Made by a program: the position numbers and the translations under genes | DNA from: Bacilli bacterium | GTDB lineage: Bacteria > Bacillota_I > Bacilli_A > RF39 > UBA660 | Assembly (NCBI GenBank): GCA_017548925.1 | Contig: JAFYYX010000001.1 | Coordinates: 94,829 to 158,828, forward strand | Reading direction: 5' to 3' | Length of the DNA stretch: 64,000 nt | In this document: piece by piece, positions 1 through 8,001 of the stretch | Numbering within the stretch: position 1 is the stretch's first letter | Layout of the letters: each line of letters opens with the position of its first letter | The notes under the pieces: generated by a model | What the model saw: the letters and a program-made list of their open reading frames with translations, nothing else | Databases searched by the model: none | Told to the model about the DNA's origin: nothing

Positions 1-2
1 AT

Positions 3-527
3 AAAAAAATAGTAAATGCTGTAATATCAACAAAAAACGAAATAATTTTATACAATGATGAAGTAATTAATGCCTATTATTTTTCTATAAGTAACGGGAA
101 AACAGAAGATTCATCTTATGTTTTTGGTGATCTTAATTATTTAGTTTCAGTTGAATCTCCATGGGATAAAAACTATTCATCTTATAGTGATTCTGTAAAT
201 ATGTCTTTTAACGAATTTAAAAATAAATTAGGCTTAATTGGAAATATAAAAATAAATAACATAAAAAGAACAAATACTAATCATGTTGAAGAAATTGTTA
301 TTAATAACAAAAAGTATACAGGAGTTGAATTTAGAAAATTACTAAATTTAAAATCAACAGATTTTGAAATAGAAATAAATGATATTAACATAAAAATTAC
401 AACTAAAGGACATGGCCATGGTGTTGGTATGAGCCAATATGGTGCTAATAGTATGGCTATTGAAGGTAAAAATTATGAGGATATTATTAAGTATTATTAT
501 AAAGATGTAGAAATAACAAAAATATAG
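3..527 (+). CDS. spoIID: Stage II sporulation protein D (SpoIID), 5'-truncated by window edge
   Basis: The open frame runs in from the left edge without an initiation codon, so only the last 174 residues are visible. They carry the C-terminal SpoIID/LytB signature HGHGVGMSQYGA followed by YEDIIKYYYKDVEI. An S-x-G-x-T segment (SNGKTEDSSYV) near the start is also typical. SpoIID is a membrane-anchored lytic transglycosylase that, with SpoIIM and SpoIIP, degrades septal peptidoglycan during engulfment of the forespore. The anchor and the catalytic glutamate region would lie upstream of the window. The next gene is SpoIIQ-like, which reproduces the spoIID-spoIIQ order of Bacillus. The family call is secure; whether the organism sporulates is inferred. 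Confidence 0.9.
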   Translation, partial: KKIVNAVISTKNEIILYNDEVINAYYFSISNGKTEDSSYVFGDLNYLVSVESPWDKNYSSYSDSVNMSFNEFKNKLGLIGNIKINNIKRTNTNHVEEIVINNKKYTGVEFRKLLNLKSTDFEIEINDINIKITTKGHGHGVGMSQYGANSMAIEGKNYEDIIKYYYKDVEITKI

Positions 528-575
528 TATATTTTATAAATTTTTACCCATAATTAACCTAGAAAGGTGAAAATT

Positions 576-1211
576 ATGGCTAAAAAATTAAAAAAATATG
601 TTATTCCATCAATTTTAGGATCTTTAGGTATAGGTTTGTTAGTTGGAACTCCGTTATATATTGAAGCAACAAAACCTGTGAAAAGTACATATGATAAATA
701 TACGGTTTCGGAGAAAAAGGATAATAATATCGTAGTTCCAGTTTTAAGTGAGGTAGAAGAAAATAAACCACTACATCCATTTTTGGAAGAAACAGTAAGT
801 AAATCAAAAGATTATTATAATAAGATTGATAATGAAAATGATCAAGTTAATTCATTAGTTTATTACGAAAATACTTATATGCCAAACACAGGTATTTTGT
901 ATTCATGCGATGATACATTTGATGTTATTGCATCACTTGATGGAACTGTAACAAAAGTTGGTGATGATAACATACTAGGTAAATATGTTGAAATACAACA
1001 CAAAAATGATTACAAAACGACATATTATTCTTTATCAGAAACAACTGTTACCATGGGAGCAACTGTAACAAAAGGTGATGTTATAGGAATTAGTGGTTCT
1101 AATAAATTAGAAGGAACACTAAAAAATAATTTACTTTTTGAAACATATCATGGTGGATTATTACAAGACCCAGAAGATTTTTATAATATCGATTTTAATA
1201 GTGTAGATTAA
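576..1211 (+). CDS. spoIIQ: SpoIIQ-like membrane protein with degenerate LytM/M23 domain
   Basis: This 211-residue protein has one N-terminal membrane segment (about residues 8-28) and a C-terminal M23/LytM-like domain (about 105-195). Start chosen at ATG 576 because AGAAAGGTG lies 7 bases upstream; a GTG at 567 would sit inside that ribosome-binding site. The metallopeptidase zinc ligands are not preserved: the H-x-x-x-D region reads YSCDDTFDV and the H-x-H region reads NNLLFET. Loss of zinc ligands is the hallmark of SpoIIQ, the forespore half of the SpoIIQ-SpoIIIAH channel bridging the two cells during engulfment. Position directly after spoIID supports this. An inactive M23 protein of another role is the alternative. 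Confidence 0.75.
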   Translation: MAKKLKKYVIPSILGSLGIGLLVGTPLYIEATKPVKSTYDKYTVSEKKDNNIVVPVLSEVEENKPLHPFLEETVSKSKDYYNKIDNENDQVNSLVYYENTYMPNTGILYSCDDTFDVIASLDGTVTKVGDDNILGKYVEIQHKNDYKTTYYSLSETTVTMGATVTKGDVIGISGSNKLEGTLKNNLLFETYHGGLLQDPEDFYNIDFNSVD

Positions 1212-1269
1212 ATACTTTATCTTATAATTAATTATGTTATAATTAATTTATAAGAAGGGTAAGATATAA

Positions 1270-1527
1270 ATGAATAAAGAAAAAATGTTTATTGCTCGAG
1301 ACGAAAATGGCGTTGAAGTAGCATATGAAATGCTTTTAGTAAAAAATGTTGATAATGTTCCTGTAATTTGGTATACAGATGGAACTAAAGATGGTGAAGG
1401 AAATACAAATATTTATATTTCTACATATGAAAGAGAGAATAATTTATTTGTTTTAAATAAAGTTGAAAATGATGAATTATTTAACAAATATTCTGAAATA
1501 TTTTTAAATGAAAATAAAGAAAATTAA
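1270..1527 (+). CDS. Small acidic protein, DUF1292-like
   Basis: An 85-residue acidic protein without membrane segments or signal peptide. AGAAGGG lies 7-8 bases before ATG 1270. The opening (FIARDENGVEVAYEMLLV) resembles the short beta-rich start of DUF1292/YrzB-type proteins, whose function is unknown. The resemblance rests on pattern only and is not certain. The gene stands alone between the spoIIQ-like gene and a strong terminator beginning at its stop codon. Confidence 0.6.
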   Translation: MNKEKMFIARDENGVEVAYEMLLVKNVDNVPVIWYTDGTKDGEGNTNIYISTYERENNLFVLNKVENDELFNKYSEIFLNENKEN

Positions 1528-1528
1528 A

Positions 1529-1550
1529 ATATCACGAAAGTGATATTTTT
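1529..1550 (+). terminator. Intrinsic terminator after the 1270-1527 gene
   Basis: Stem ATATCAC / GTGATAT closed by a GAAA tetraloop and followed by TTTTT, starting 2 bases after the stop codon. It separates the sporulation genes from the agr locus. Confidence 0.85.
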
Positions 1551-1616
1551 ATTATTGAATAAATTATCAAATCTTTGTATAATTGCTAATAGCAAAAATA
1601 GAAATGGGCATGTTAA

Positions 1617-2327
1617 ATGATAAAAATTGTAATTATAGAAGATGAAGAAATTTATGTTAAATCAATCAAAAATATTATTGATAAGATTAAATATAAAACA
1701 GATAGAGATATAAAAACTATAGAATTTAACAAATATAATAAAGAACTTGAAAATCTAATAAAGAATAATGATTCAAAAACTATTTATATAATTGATATAG
1801 AATTAAAAAACAGTAAATCAGGAATAGAAATAGCATCAATCATTCGTGATCATGATTGGGAAAGTGAAATAATATTTATTACTAACCACGATAAAATGTT
1901 TGAAACTGTTCATAGAAATGTTTATGAAGTATTTGATTTTATTGAAAAATATCATGAACTAGAGAAAAGATTAACCAAAGATTTAAAAGTAATTATAAAT
2001 AAGAATATTGATAAAAAGATATTTTCTTATAAGGGTAGAAATATTGATTTGCAAATATATATGCATGCAATAAATTATATTTATAGGGATAAAGAGGATA
2101 GAAAAGTGGTTATTGTTACAGATAATTCTTCTTTTTCTGTTAATTTAGGTGTTAAAGAAATACTAGAATTGCTTGATGGAAGATTTAAAAAAGTTCACAG
2201 ATCATGTATTGTTAATACTGATAATGTTTTAACATATGATTGGTCAAAACTAAAAATAATTATGAAGAATGGTGAAGAAGTAAATTACTTATCAAAGAAA
2301 TTTAGAAAAGGAATAACTAATGAATAA
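1617..2327 (+). CDS. agrA: AgrA-type response regulator (REC-LytTR)
   Basis: A 236-residue regulator with an N-terminal receiver domain (acidic cluster IEDEE at 8-12, phospho-acceptor Asp in YIIDIEL near residue 60) and a C-terminal LytTR DNA-binding domain (about 138-235, with the conserved segment FKKVHRSCIVNTDNV). LytTR regulators bind paired direct repeats and usually activate transcription of the signal operon. The gene overlaps the kinase gene downstream by 8 bases. The kinase is AgrC-like and agrB/agrD are adjacent, so an AgrA role is well supported. The order regulator-then-kinase is the reverse of the staphylococcal agr operon. The Shine-Dalgarno sequence is weak (AATGGG). Confidence 0.88.
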   Translation: MIKIVIIEDEEIYVKSIKNIIDKIKYKTDRDIKTIEFNKYNKELENLIKNNDSKTIYIIDIELKNSKSGIEIASIIRDHDWESEIIFITNHDKMFETVHRNVYEVFDFIEKYHELEKRLTKDLKVIINKNIDKKIFSYKGRNIDLQIYMHAINYIYRDKEDRKVVIVTDNSSFSVNLGVKEILELLDGRFKKVHRSCIVNTDNVLTYDWSKLKIIMKNGEEVNYLSKKFRKGITNE

Positions 2328-3576
2328 TATCTTATTCTATTTCTTTGCAATTGTTTCGTATTATTTATTAGTATTAGTTTTTAAAAAGATTAGTAGATCT
2401 AATTTTAAATTAAACTTTATAAACATAGCCTTAATTATTATTTTTAGTATTATAAATTCATTATCATTTATGGATAATCTATTAATAATTAAAACTATTA
2501 TATCAATAGGAATTTTTATACTTATTAACAAAATCATTTTAAAACTATCTATTAAAGAGTCTTTAGTAGTATCGATAATATATCTAATTATTACATTATT
2601 TGGTGAACTTATAGTATTATTAATGCTTAGTCCATTTAATATTATAAACGATGATTATATTAATAGTATTAGCACATTAAAAGCAGTTATAACAGTTGTA
2701 GTTATGCTATTTACTTACCTAATTATATCAATTAAAGTGGTTAATAATGCTATTTACAAGATGTATAGATTTTTTGTTGAAAATAATAAATATATAAAAT
2801 ATATTGTATTTGCAATTATTCAAATAACATTTATTTGTTTACTTTATATCATAAATTACTCAAAGAAAAATCTATTCTTTATGAACTTACTTTTTTATAT
2901 TGCTTTTATAGCAGTAATATTATTAATAGGAAAAACAATTTATAAAAATAAGAAGTTAAACTTAATAAACGAATTATTACTTAATAATGAAGAATCTTAT
3001 GTGAAAGTTATAGAATCATATCAGATGTTTAAACATAATGTAATACATGAATTTAATTGTATTAAATCAATTGGAAATAGTAAGGTTAATAAAATAATTG
3101 ACGGATATATAAAAGAACATAAAACACCAGTAATTGATCAAAAGATAATGTTTTCAATACCAAAAAGCATAAGGACTATACTTTATAATAATATTGTAAA
3201 AAATGCTTTATATAGTTTAAATATAAGCGTAGATAATTTTGCTTCAAATGATATTATCTATATAATATCAACTACTCGTTACATAAAACTATGTCAGATT
3301 CTTGGAATCATACTTGATAATGCAGTTGAAGCTTGTAAGGAATGTAAAAAACCATATTTATACTTATATTTGAACGAAGATAAGAGTAAATATTATATTA
3401 AAGTAGTAAATGAGTTTTCTAATAACATACACTTATTAGATGAAAATAAAATAAATAAATCTAGTAAAAAAGGACATATGGGTGTAGGTCTAAAATATGT
3501 ATATAATTCAAGTTTTGATGTTAAATCAACAATTAGAAATAACAAATTTATCACATCCATAGTAATTAAAAAATAA
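2320..3576 (+). CDS. agrC: AgrC-type sensor histidine kinase
   Basis: A 418-residue protein with six or seven hydrophobic segments in the first ~215 residues and a C-terminal kinase core. The phospho-acceptor region is FKHNVIHEFN, the N-box is LGIILDNAVEACKE (asparagine and glutamate present), and the G-box is GHMGVGLKYV. This is the HPK10/AgrC architecture, a polytopic receptor for a cyclic peptide pheromone that phosphorylates the cognate LytTR regulator. It starts inside agrA (8-base overlap), which implies translational coupling, and ends at a terminator shared with the convergent agrD gene. It is 418 residues long, close to the roughly 430 usual for AgrC. Confidence 0.88.
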   Translation: MNNILFYFFAIVSYYLLVLVFKKISRSNFKLNFINIALIIIFSIINSLSFMDNLLIIKTIISIGIFILINKIILKLSIKESLVVSIIYLIITLFGELIVLLMLSPFNIINDDYINSISTLKAVITVVVMLFTYLIISIKVVNNAIYKMYRFFVENNKYIKYIVFAIIQITFICLLYIINYSKKNLFFMNLLFYIAFIAVILLIGKTIYKNKKLNLINELLLNNEESYVKVIESYQMFKHNVIHEFNCIKSIGNSKVNKIIDGYIKEHKTPVIDQKIMFSIPKSIRTILYNNIVKNALYSLNISVDNFASNDIIYIISTTRYIKLCQILGIILDNAVEACKECKKPYLYLYLNEDKSKYYIKVVNEFSNNIHLLDENKINKSSKKGHMGVGLKYVYNSSFDVKSTIRNNKFITSIVIKK

Positions 3577-3607
3577 AAAAAGATTGTTAAAAAACAATCA
3601 TTTTTTT
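3575..3607. terminator. Bidirectional terminator between agrC and agrD
   Basis: Stem GATTGTT / AACAATC with an AAAA loop, flanked on the left by an A-tract and on the right by TTTTTTT. It can therefore end transcription from both convergent units, agrA-agrC on plus and agrB-agrD on minus. Confidence 0.85.
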
Positions 3608-3609
3608 AA

Positions 3610-3723
3610 TTATTTGATTAATTCTTTAGGGCATTTAATATCATCAAGCCATAGAATTAATGTATATTTGTTATCGGTGCCTGAGAATATATTAGCGATA
3701 GATGCAAATACGTTAGAGAACAT
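3610..3723 (-). CDS. agrD: AgrD-like cyclic-peptide pheromone precursor (37 aa)
   Basis: A short gene read on the minus strand 26 bases after agrB, with a strong ribosome-binding site (AAAGGAG, 8 bases before ATG). The product has the three AgrD parts: an amphipathic N-terminal helix (MFSNVFASIANIFSG), a hydrophobic core (NKYTLILWL) and a charged C-terminal recognition tail (DDIKCPKELIK). The tail aligns with the DEVEVPKEL tail of Staphylococcus aureus AgrD. The core contains no cysteine. Thr21, one residue before the usual ring-cysteine position, is the nearest nucleophile; the only Cys (31) lies inside the tail. A lactone ring or an unusual ring size is therefore predicted, as an inference. 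Context (agrB, agrC, agrA) makes the AgrD assignment strong despite the small size. Confidence 0.82.
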   Translation of the reverse strand: MFSNVFASIANIFSGTDNKYTLILWLDDIKCPKELIK

Positions 3724-3749
3724 TATATCACTCCTTTCATTAGATATTT

Positions 3750-4346
3750 TTAGCAATTATAGTACTTATAATTGTTAAATTTATTTTTGGTTATAAAATA
3801 TATAAAAGGATTAATAAGTATACTTTGTAACACTAATGAAAAACATATAACGTTTCTTATTAAATTATTTTTAGTATAAATAAATATAATTAAATAAATA
3901 ATTGAAACCATTATTGATTTAATCTTTAACTTAATTCTTTTTTGTTTATTAACTAGTGGTAAGTTTTGATTATCAGCTGGAGCATATAATAATAAAGAAA
4001 TAATTGAAATAATAATTAAGGAATATTGAATTGGAATATTCATATTTGCATATTTAATATATAAACCAATAAATACATAAATAAATATTGAAAATAACCA
4101 ACATTCAATATTTGATTTTGCATGAAGACCATAAGCAAATGTCCTAATTGGAGCAAAAAATATAAATAGTAATATAGTTTGCTTAAAAATATTTAATAAG
4201 TATGATAAAAGTAAAATAACAATAGTTTTTGAAAGGAAATGGTACATTACTTCAAGACCGTACTTTATCTTTATTTTTTCTATTTTATTTAATTTTTTGT
4301 GTTTATTTATATAGGTATAGCATTTATCAATAAAAAACTTCTTCAT
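3750..4346 (-). CDS. agrB: AgrB-type membrane endopeptidase
   Basis: A 198-residue membrane protein with about five hydrophobic segments. It carries the AgrB active-site pattern R-x-x-A-x-G-x-H-A-x5-C (RTFAYGLHAKSNIEC), with His75 and Cys82 at the usual spacing. AgrB cleaves the C-terminal tail of AgrD and forms the cyclic thiolactone or lactone intermediate in the membrane. It is the first gene of a minus-strand agrB-agrD operon. Upstream, between 4391 and 4472, are several TTGTTRAT/TTTAAACA-like repeats and a perfect palindrome ATGTTTAAACAT (4418-4429) that could be regulator sites. Confidence 0.9.
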   Translation of the reverse strand: MKKFFIDKCYTYINKHKKLNKIEKIKIKYGLEVMYHFLSKTIVILLLSYLLNIFKQTILLFIFFAPIRTFAYGLHAKSNIECWLFSIFIYVFIGLYIKYANMNIPIQYSLIIISIISLLLYAPADNQNLPLVNKQKRIKLKIKSIMVSIIYLIIFIYTKNNLIRNVICFSLVLQSILINPFIYFITKNKFNNYKYYNC

Positions 4347-4390
4347 AGCTTCACCATAATAAAATTATCACTCAAAAATATATAAAACCT

Positions 4391-4472
4391 ATTTGTTGAT
4401 TTAATTGTTAAATAGCTATGTTTAAACATGCATTTGGAATATGAATAATAAATTTATATATCATTTAAACAC
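4391..4472. promoter_or_regulatory. Candidate operator region upstream of agrB
   Basis: Perfect 12-base palindrome ATGTTTAAACAT at 4418-4429, a second copy of TTTAAACA at 4464-4471, and a TTGTTAAAT motif at 4405-4413. LytTR regulators bind direct repeats centred about 21-22 bases apart. The copies seen here are not at that spacing, so the assignment to AgrA is only a suggestion from position. Confidence 0.35.
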
Positions 4473-4530
4473 AATATAGATACTTTAAGACAAGAAAGAA
4501 ATTTTTGATATCTATGTTTGATATATTAAT

Positions 4531-4610
4531 CTAGTCCGCCGCAAAAATTGTAATAATTTGTCGACGATTATTTATTGTTTGCAATTGGACTAGTGTGGTA
4601 GTCTAGTTTT
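4531..4610 (+). promoter_or_regulatory. Structured 5' leader of the cold-shock gene (two exclusive hairpins)
   Basis: A long nested stem is closed by CTAGTCC (4531-4537) and GGACTAG (4587-4593), with inner pairs GCAAA/TTTGC and AATAAT/ATTATT. The 3' arm can instead pair downstream as ACTAG (4589-4593) with CTAGT (4603-4607), followed directly by TTTT. The two folds share bases and exclude each other, and both lie just before the ribosome-binding site (AGAGGAAGAGGTG). This suggests a temperature- or antitermination-type switch for the cold-shock mRNA. No known riboswitch class is recognised. Confidence 0.55.
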
Positions 4611-4631
4611 TAAGAGGAAGAGGTGATGGTT

Positions 4632-4847
4632 ATGCGAGGTAAGGTTAAGTGGTTTAATAATGAAAAAGGTTATGGATTTATTGAAAATGGAGACCTTGAA
4701 GATATATTTGTGCATTATTCAGCCATAATTAAAGATGGATATAAAACTTTAAAAGAAAATTCCATCGTAACTTTTAAACTGATCGAAACATCTAAAGGAT
4801 TACAAGCTGTAGATGTTGTCGAAGAACAATTAACTACAAATATGTAG
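4632..4847 (+). CDS. csp: Cold-shock protein (CspA/CspB family)
   Basis: A 71-residue single cold-shock domain. RNP1 is visible as KGYGFIEN and RNP2 as DIFVHYSAI, and the start MRGKVKWFNNEKGYGF is typical. These proteins bind single-stranded RNA and DNA and melt secondary structure at low temperature. ATG 4632 is preferred since AGAGGTG lies 6 bases upstream; ATG 4626 and GTG 4623 are in frame but lie in or beside that site. The tail (LQAVDVVEEQLTTNM) is slightly longer than in Bacillus CspB. The stop codon lies within a terminator hairpin. Confidence 0.93.
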   Translation: MRGKVKWFNNEKGYGFIENGDLEDIFVHYSAIIKDGYKTLKENSIVTFKLIETSKGLQAVDVVEEQLTTNM

Positions 4848-4856
4848 TTTTTTTCT
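4833..4856 (+). terminator. Terminator overlapping the csp stop codon
   Basis: Stem AACTAC / GTAGTT around AAATAT, followed by a T-run; the TAG stop lies in the 3' arm. Confidence 0.7.
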
Positions 4857-4892
4857 TATATTTTTGATATACTTTTATTGGAAGGTGAATTT

Positions 4893-5423
4893 ATGCAAAT
4901 AAATATACGTGGAGATAAAGTTACTGTTACTCCAGCAATAAAAGAATATATTGAGGAAAAATTATCAAAGTTAGATAAATACTTTGAAAACCCTGAAGAA
5001 ATTAAATCATCTGTTGTTATTAAAGTAAAAAATAAAGAACAATCTATTGAAGTTACTGTTCCTACATCAAAGTTTACTTTAAGAGCTGAAGAAATTCATG
5101 CTGACTTATATGCTGCAATAGATTTAGTAGTTGATAAACTTGAAAGACAAGTAAGAAAAAACAAAACAAGAATTACTGAAAGATATCAAAATTCTGCATT
5201 ATTTGAAATGGTTTTAGACAATATTGAAGATGAAGAACAAGATGATCTACAAATTGTTAAAAGAAAAGATATTGAAATGAAACCTATGGTAGAAGAAGAA
5301 GCAATTCTTCAAATGGACTTAATAAATCATGACTTCTTTGTATTCAAAAATATTGATGAAGAATGCGTATCTGTTCTTTATAAAAGAAAAGATGGCAAAT
5401 ACGGAATCATAAACGTTAAATAA
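4893..5423 (+). CDS. hpf: Long-form ribosome hibernation promoting factor
   Basis: A 176-residue protein with the N-terminal HPF/YfiA ribosome-binding domain (residues 1-100, starting MQINIRGDKVTVTPAIKEYI) and the C-terminal dimerisation domain (about 118-176, HDFFVFKNIDEE...YKRKDGKYGIINV). The long form makes 100S ribosome dimers in stationary phase. Start at ATG 4893 follows GAAGGTGAA; the TTG at 4878 lacks a ribosome-binding site. It lies directly before secA, as in many Bacillota. Confidence 0.93.
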   Translation: MQINIRGDKVTVTPAIKEYIEEKLSKLDKYFENPEEIKSSVVIKVKNKEQSIEVTVPTSKFTLRAEEIHADLYAAIDLVVDKLERQVRKNKTRITERYQNSALFEMVLDNIEDEEQDDLQIVKRKDIEMKPMVEEEAILQMDLINHDFFVFKNIDEECVSVLYKRKDGKYGIINVK

Positions 5424-5440
5424 TTCAATGAAAATGAGTA

Positions 5441-5469
5441 AATAAGGAGTGAAAACTCCTTATTTTTTT
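5441..5469 (+). terminator. Terminator between hpf and secA
   Basis: Ten-base-pair stem AATAAGGAGT / ACTCCTTATT, GAAA loop, T-run. Confidence 0.9.
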
Positions 5470-5497
5470 GTTATAATAAACAAATGGAGGGTATTTT

Positions 5498-7987
5498 ATG
5501 GGACTTTTAAGAAAACTTATAGATACAGAATATAAAGAATTAAAAAGATTTGGAGCAATTGCTGATAAAGTAATGGCTTTAGATGAAGATATGCAAAAAC
5601 TATCTGATGAAGAATTAAGAGCAAAAACAGATGAGTTTAAAGAAAGACTTGAAAAAGGTGAAACTCTTGATGATTTAATTGTTGAAGCATTCGCTGTAGT
5701 AAGAGAAGCTGCAGATCGTGTAATTCATGAAAAACCATTTAGAGTTCAAATTATTGGTGGTTTAACACTACACTTTGGTAATATCGCTGAGATGAAAACT
5801 GGAGAAGGTAAAACTTTAACAGCTACAATGCCAACATACTTAAATGCTTTAACAGGAAAAGGTGTTCACATTGTTACAGTTAACGAATTCTTAGCACAAC
5901 GTGACTCAGAATGGATGGGCGCAATTTATAAATTCTTAGGTTTAACAGTAGGTCTTAATACTAGAGAACTATCTGAAAAAGAAAAACAAGAAATGTATAA
6001 TTGCGATATTTTATACTCAACAAATAATGAAATCGGTTTCGATTACTTAAGAGATAACATGGTAGTTAGAGCTGAAGATAGAGTTCAAAGACCTCTTAAC
6101 TACTGTATTGTCGATGAAGTTGACTCAATTTTAATTGATGAAGCTAGAACACCACTTATTATTTCTGGTGGACAGGCAAACTCAAGTAATTTATATATTG
6201 AAGCCGATAGAGTTGCTAAAAAGTTACAAAATGAAGTTGATTATACAATTGATGAAAAAACAAAATCAGTTTCACTTACTGCAGAAGGTTCTGAACATGT
6301 AGAAAAAATTGCTAGAATTAAAAACCTATATGATCTAGAAAATACTGCGTTTGTACATCATTTAAATCAAGCTTTAAAAGCAAATTATGCTTTTAAAATT
6401 GATGTAGATTATGTAATTGAAAACGGTGAAGTTATTATCGTTGACCAATTTACTGGTCGTTTAATGCATGGTAGACAATTTAGTGAAGGTCTTCACCAAG
6501 CTCTTGAAGCAAAAGAAGGCGTACAAATTAATGTTGAAACTAAGACAATGGCTACTATTACATTCCAAAACCTATTTAGAATGTATAATAAACTATCTGG
6601 TATGACAGGTACTGCTAAAACTGAAGAAGAAGAATTTAGAGCAATATATAATATGTATGTTATTCAAATTCCAACAAACTTACCTATAGCAAGAATTGAT
6701 GAACCAGATTTAGTTTATTCAAATATTGCTGGTAAATATAAATCAATTGTTAACGCAGTTAAACATATTCATGAAACTGGTCAACCAATTCTAATTGGTA
6801 CTATTTCAGTAGAAGTTAACGAATATTTAAGTACACTTTTAACTAAAGCTGGATTAAAACATGAAATATTAAATGCTAAGAACCATGCTCGTGAAGCAGA
6901 AATTATTGCTAAAGCTGGTCAAAAAGGTGCTATAACACTTGCAACTAACATGGCTGGTCGTGGTACCGATATTAAACTTGGCGAAGGTGTTAAAGAACTT
7001 GGTGGTTTATATGTAATTGGTACAGAAAGGCATGAATCACGTCGTATTGATAACCAATTACGTGGACGTGCTGGTCGTCAAGGAGATCCAGGACATTCAC
7101 AATTCTTCGTTTCTTTTGAAGATGATTTAATGAGAAGATTCGGAACTGATAGTGTTAAAAGAATGCTTGAAGCTATCGGTGTTAAAGGAGATCAATCAAT
7201 TAAATCTAGAGCTCTTACAAGAAGTATTGAAACTGCTCAAAAGAAAGTTGAAGGAAATAACTACGATATAAGAAAATCACTTCTTGATTATGATAATGTT
7301 ATGAATGAACAAAGAGAAATTATTTATGCTCGTCGTAATGAAATATTAGATCAAGAAAGTATTCATGATAGAGTACTAGAATCATTTAAAAATACTATTG
7401 ATGTTCTTGTTAAAAGTCATATTGAACCAGAAGGTTATTTAACTGATGATGATAAATCTGAAATTATTGAATATGTTAATACTAACTTCATTAAATCAGG
7501 TAAAGCATTAAAAGTTGAAGAAATTGAAGAACTTAATGAAGAACAAGTTATTAATTTATTATCTGATAAAGTTATAGAAGACTATAACAAGAAGATGAAA
7601 GGTAACCCATACATTGATGATTTTGAAAAAGCAGTTACATTAAGAGTTATTGATGATCAATGGATTGATCATATGAATACAATGGAACACTTAAAAGAAG
7701 GTATTGGTTTAAGAGGATATGGACAAGTTAATCCAGTTCAAGCTTATACTATGGAAGGTTTCGAATTATTCGATGAATTCATGAATAGAATAGATAACAA
7801 TGTTGCAGTACTACTTCTTAAAGCAGAAGTAAGAGAAAACACTGAAAGAACACAAGTTCTTCAAGGTAGTGAAAGTGCTGGAGAAGTAAAAGCAAAAAAA
7901 GCTCCTAAAAGAGTAAACAAAGTAGGCAGAAATGACCCATGTCCATGTGGCTCAGGTAAGAAATACAAACAGTGTTGTGGAAAATAG
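5498..7987 (+). CDS. secA: Preprotein translocase ATPase SecA
   Basis: An 829-residue motor ATPase that drives secreted proteins through SecYEG. Walker A is GEGKTLTA (about residue 105) and the DEAD-type Walker B region is IVDEVDSILIDEA. The helicase motif NMAGRGTDI and RGRAGRQGD are present. The C-terminal SEC-C zinc motif is CPCGSGKKYKQCCGK, the last 15 residues. A good ribosome-binding site (GGAGGG) precedes ATG 5498. The last ~45 bases are not the ancestral ones: they belong to the left end of an inserted element, which restores the reading frame with synonymous codons. The original tail is at 17864-17908. Confidence 0.97.
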   Translation: MGLLRKLIDTEYKELKRFGAIADKVMALDEDMQKLSDEELRAKTDEFKERLEKGETLDDLIVEAFAVVREAADRVIHEKPFRVQIIGGLTLHFGNIAEMKTGEGKTLTATMPTYLNALTGKGVHIVTVNEFLAQRDSEWMGAIYKFLGLTVGLNTRELSEKEKQEMYNCDILYSTNNEIGFDYLRDNMVVRAEDRVQRPLNYCIVDEVDSILIDEARTPLIISGGQANSSNLYIEADRVAKKLQNEVDYTIDEKTKSVSLTAEGSEHVEKIARIKNLYDLENTAFVHHLNQALKANYAFKIDVDYVIENGEVIIVDQFTGRLMHGRQFSEGLHQALEAKEGVQINVETKTMATITFQNLFRMYNKLSGMTGTAKTEEEEFRAIYNMYVIQIPTNLPIARIDEPDLVYSNIAGKYKSIVNAVKHIHETGQPILIGTISVEVNEYLSTLLTKAGLKHEILNAKNHAREAEIIAKAGQKGAITLATNMAGRGTDIKLGEGVKELGGLYVIGTERHESRRIDNQLRGRAGRQGDPGHSQFFVSFEDDLMRRFGTDSVKRMLEAIGVKGDQSIKSRALTRSIETAQKKVEGNNYDIRKSLLDYDNVMNEQREIIYARRNEILDQESIHDRVLESFKNTIDVLVKSHIEPEGYLTDDDKSEIIEYVNTNFIKSGKALKVEEIEELNEEQVINLLSDKVIEDYNKKMKGNPYIDDFEKAVTLRVIDDQWIDHMNTMEHLKEGIGLRGYGQVNPVQAYTMEGFELFDEFMNRIDNNVAVLLLKAEVRENTERTQVLQGSESAGEVKAKKAPKRVNKVGRNDPCPCGSGKKYKQCCGK
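7944..7987 (+). repeat. attL: secA 3'-end attachment site, element-borne copy
   Basis: This stretch encodes CGSGKKYKQCCGK and stop, as does 17865-17908. The two share the exact blocks CATGTGGC and TGTTGTGG but differ at many third codon positions (Ser TCA versus AGT, Lys AAG versus AAA, Tyr TAC versus TAT, Gln CAG versus CAA, Gly GGA versus GGT, stop TAG versus TAA). The crossover probably lies in CATGTGGC (7944-7951), the first shared block. Confidence 0.75.
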
Positions 7988-8001
7988 CCGTAAAATAAGG
8001 G

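Noticed and set aside
3584-3778. Plus-strand open frame of 64 codons
   Set aside because: It lies opposite the agrD gene and the end of agrB, has no convincing ribosome-binding site, and crosses a terminator. The minus-strand agrD has a strong site and a family match.
4557-4565. Spo0A box (TTTGTCGAC) in the cold-shock leader
   Set aside because: One mismatch, single copy, and the bases lie in a loop of a better-supported RNA structure; mentioned but not called.
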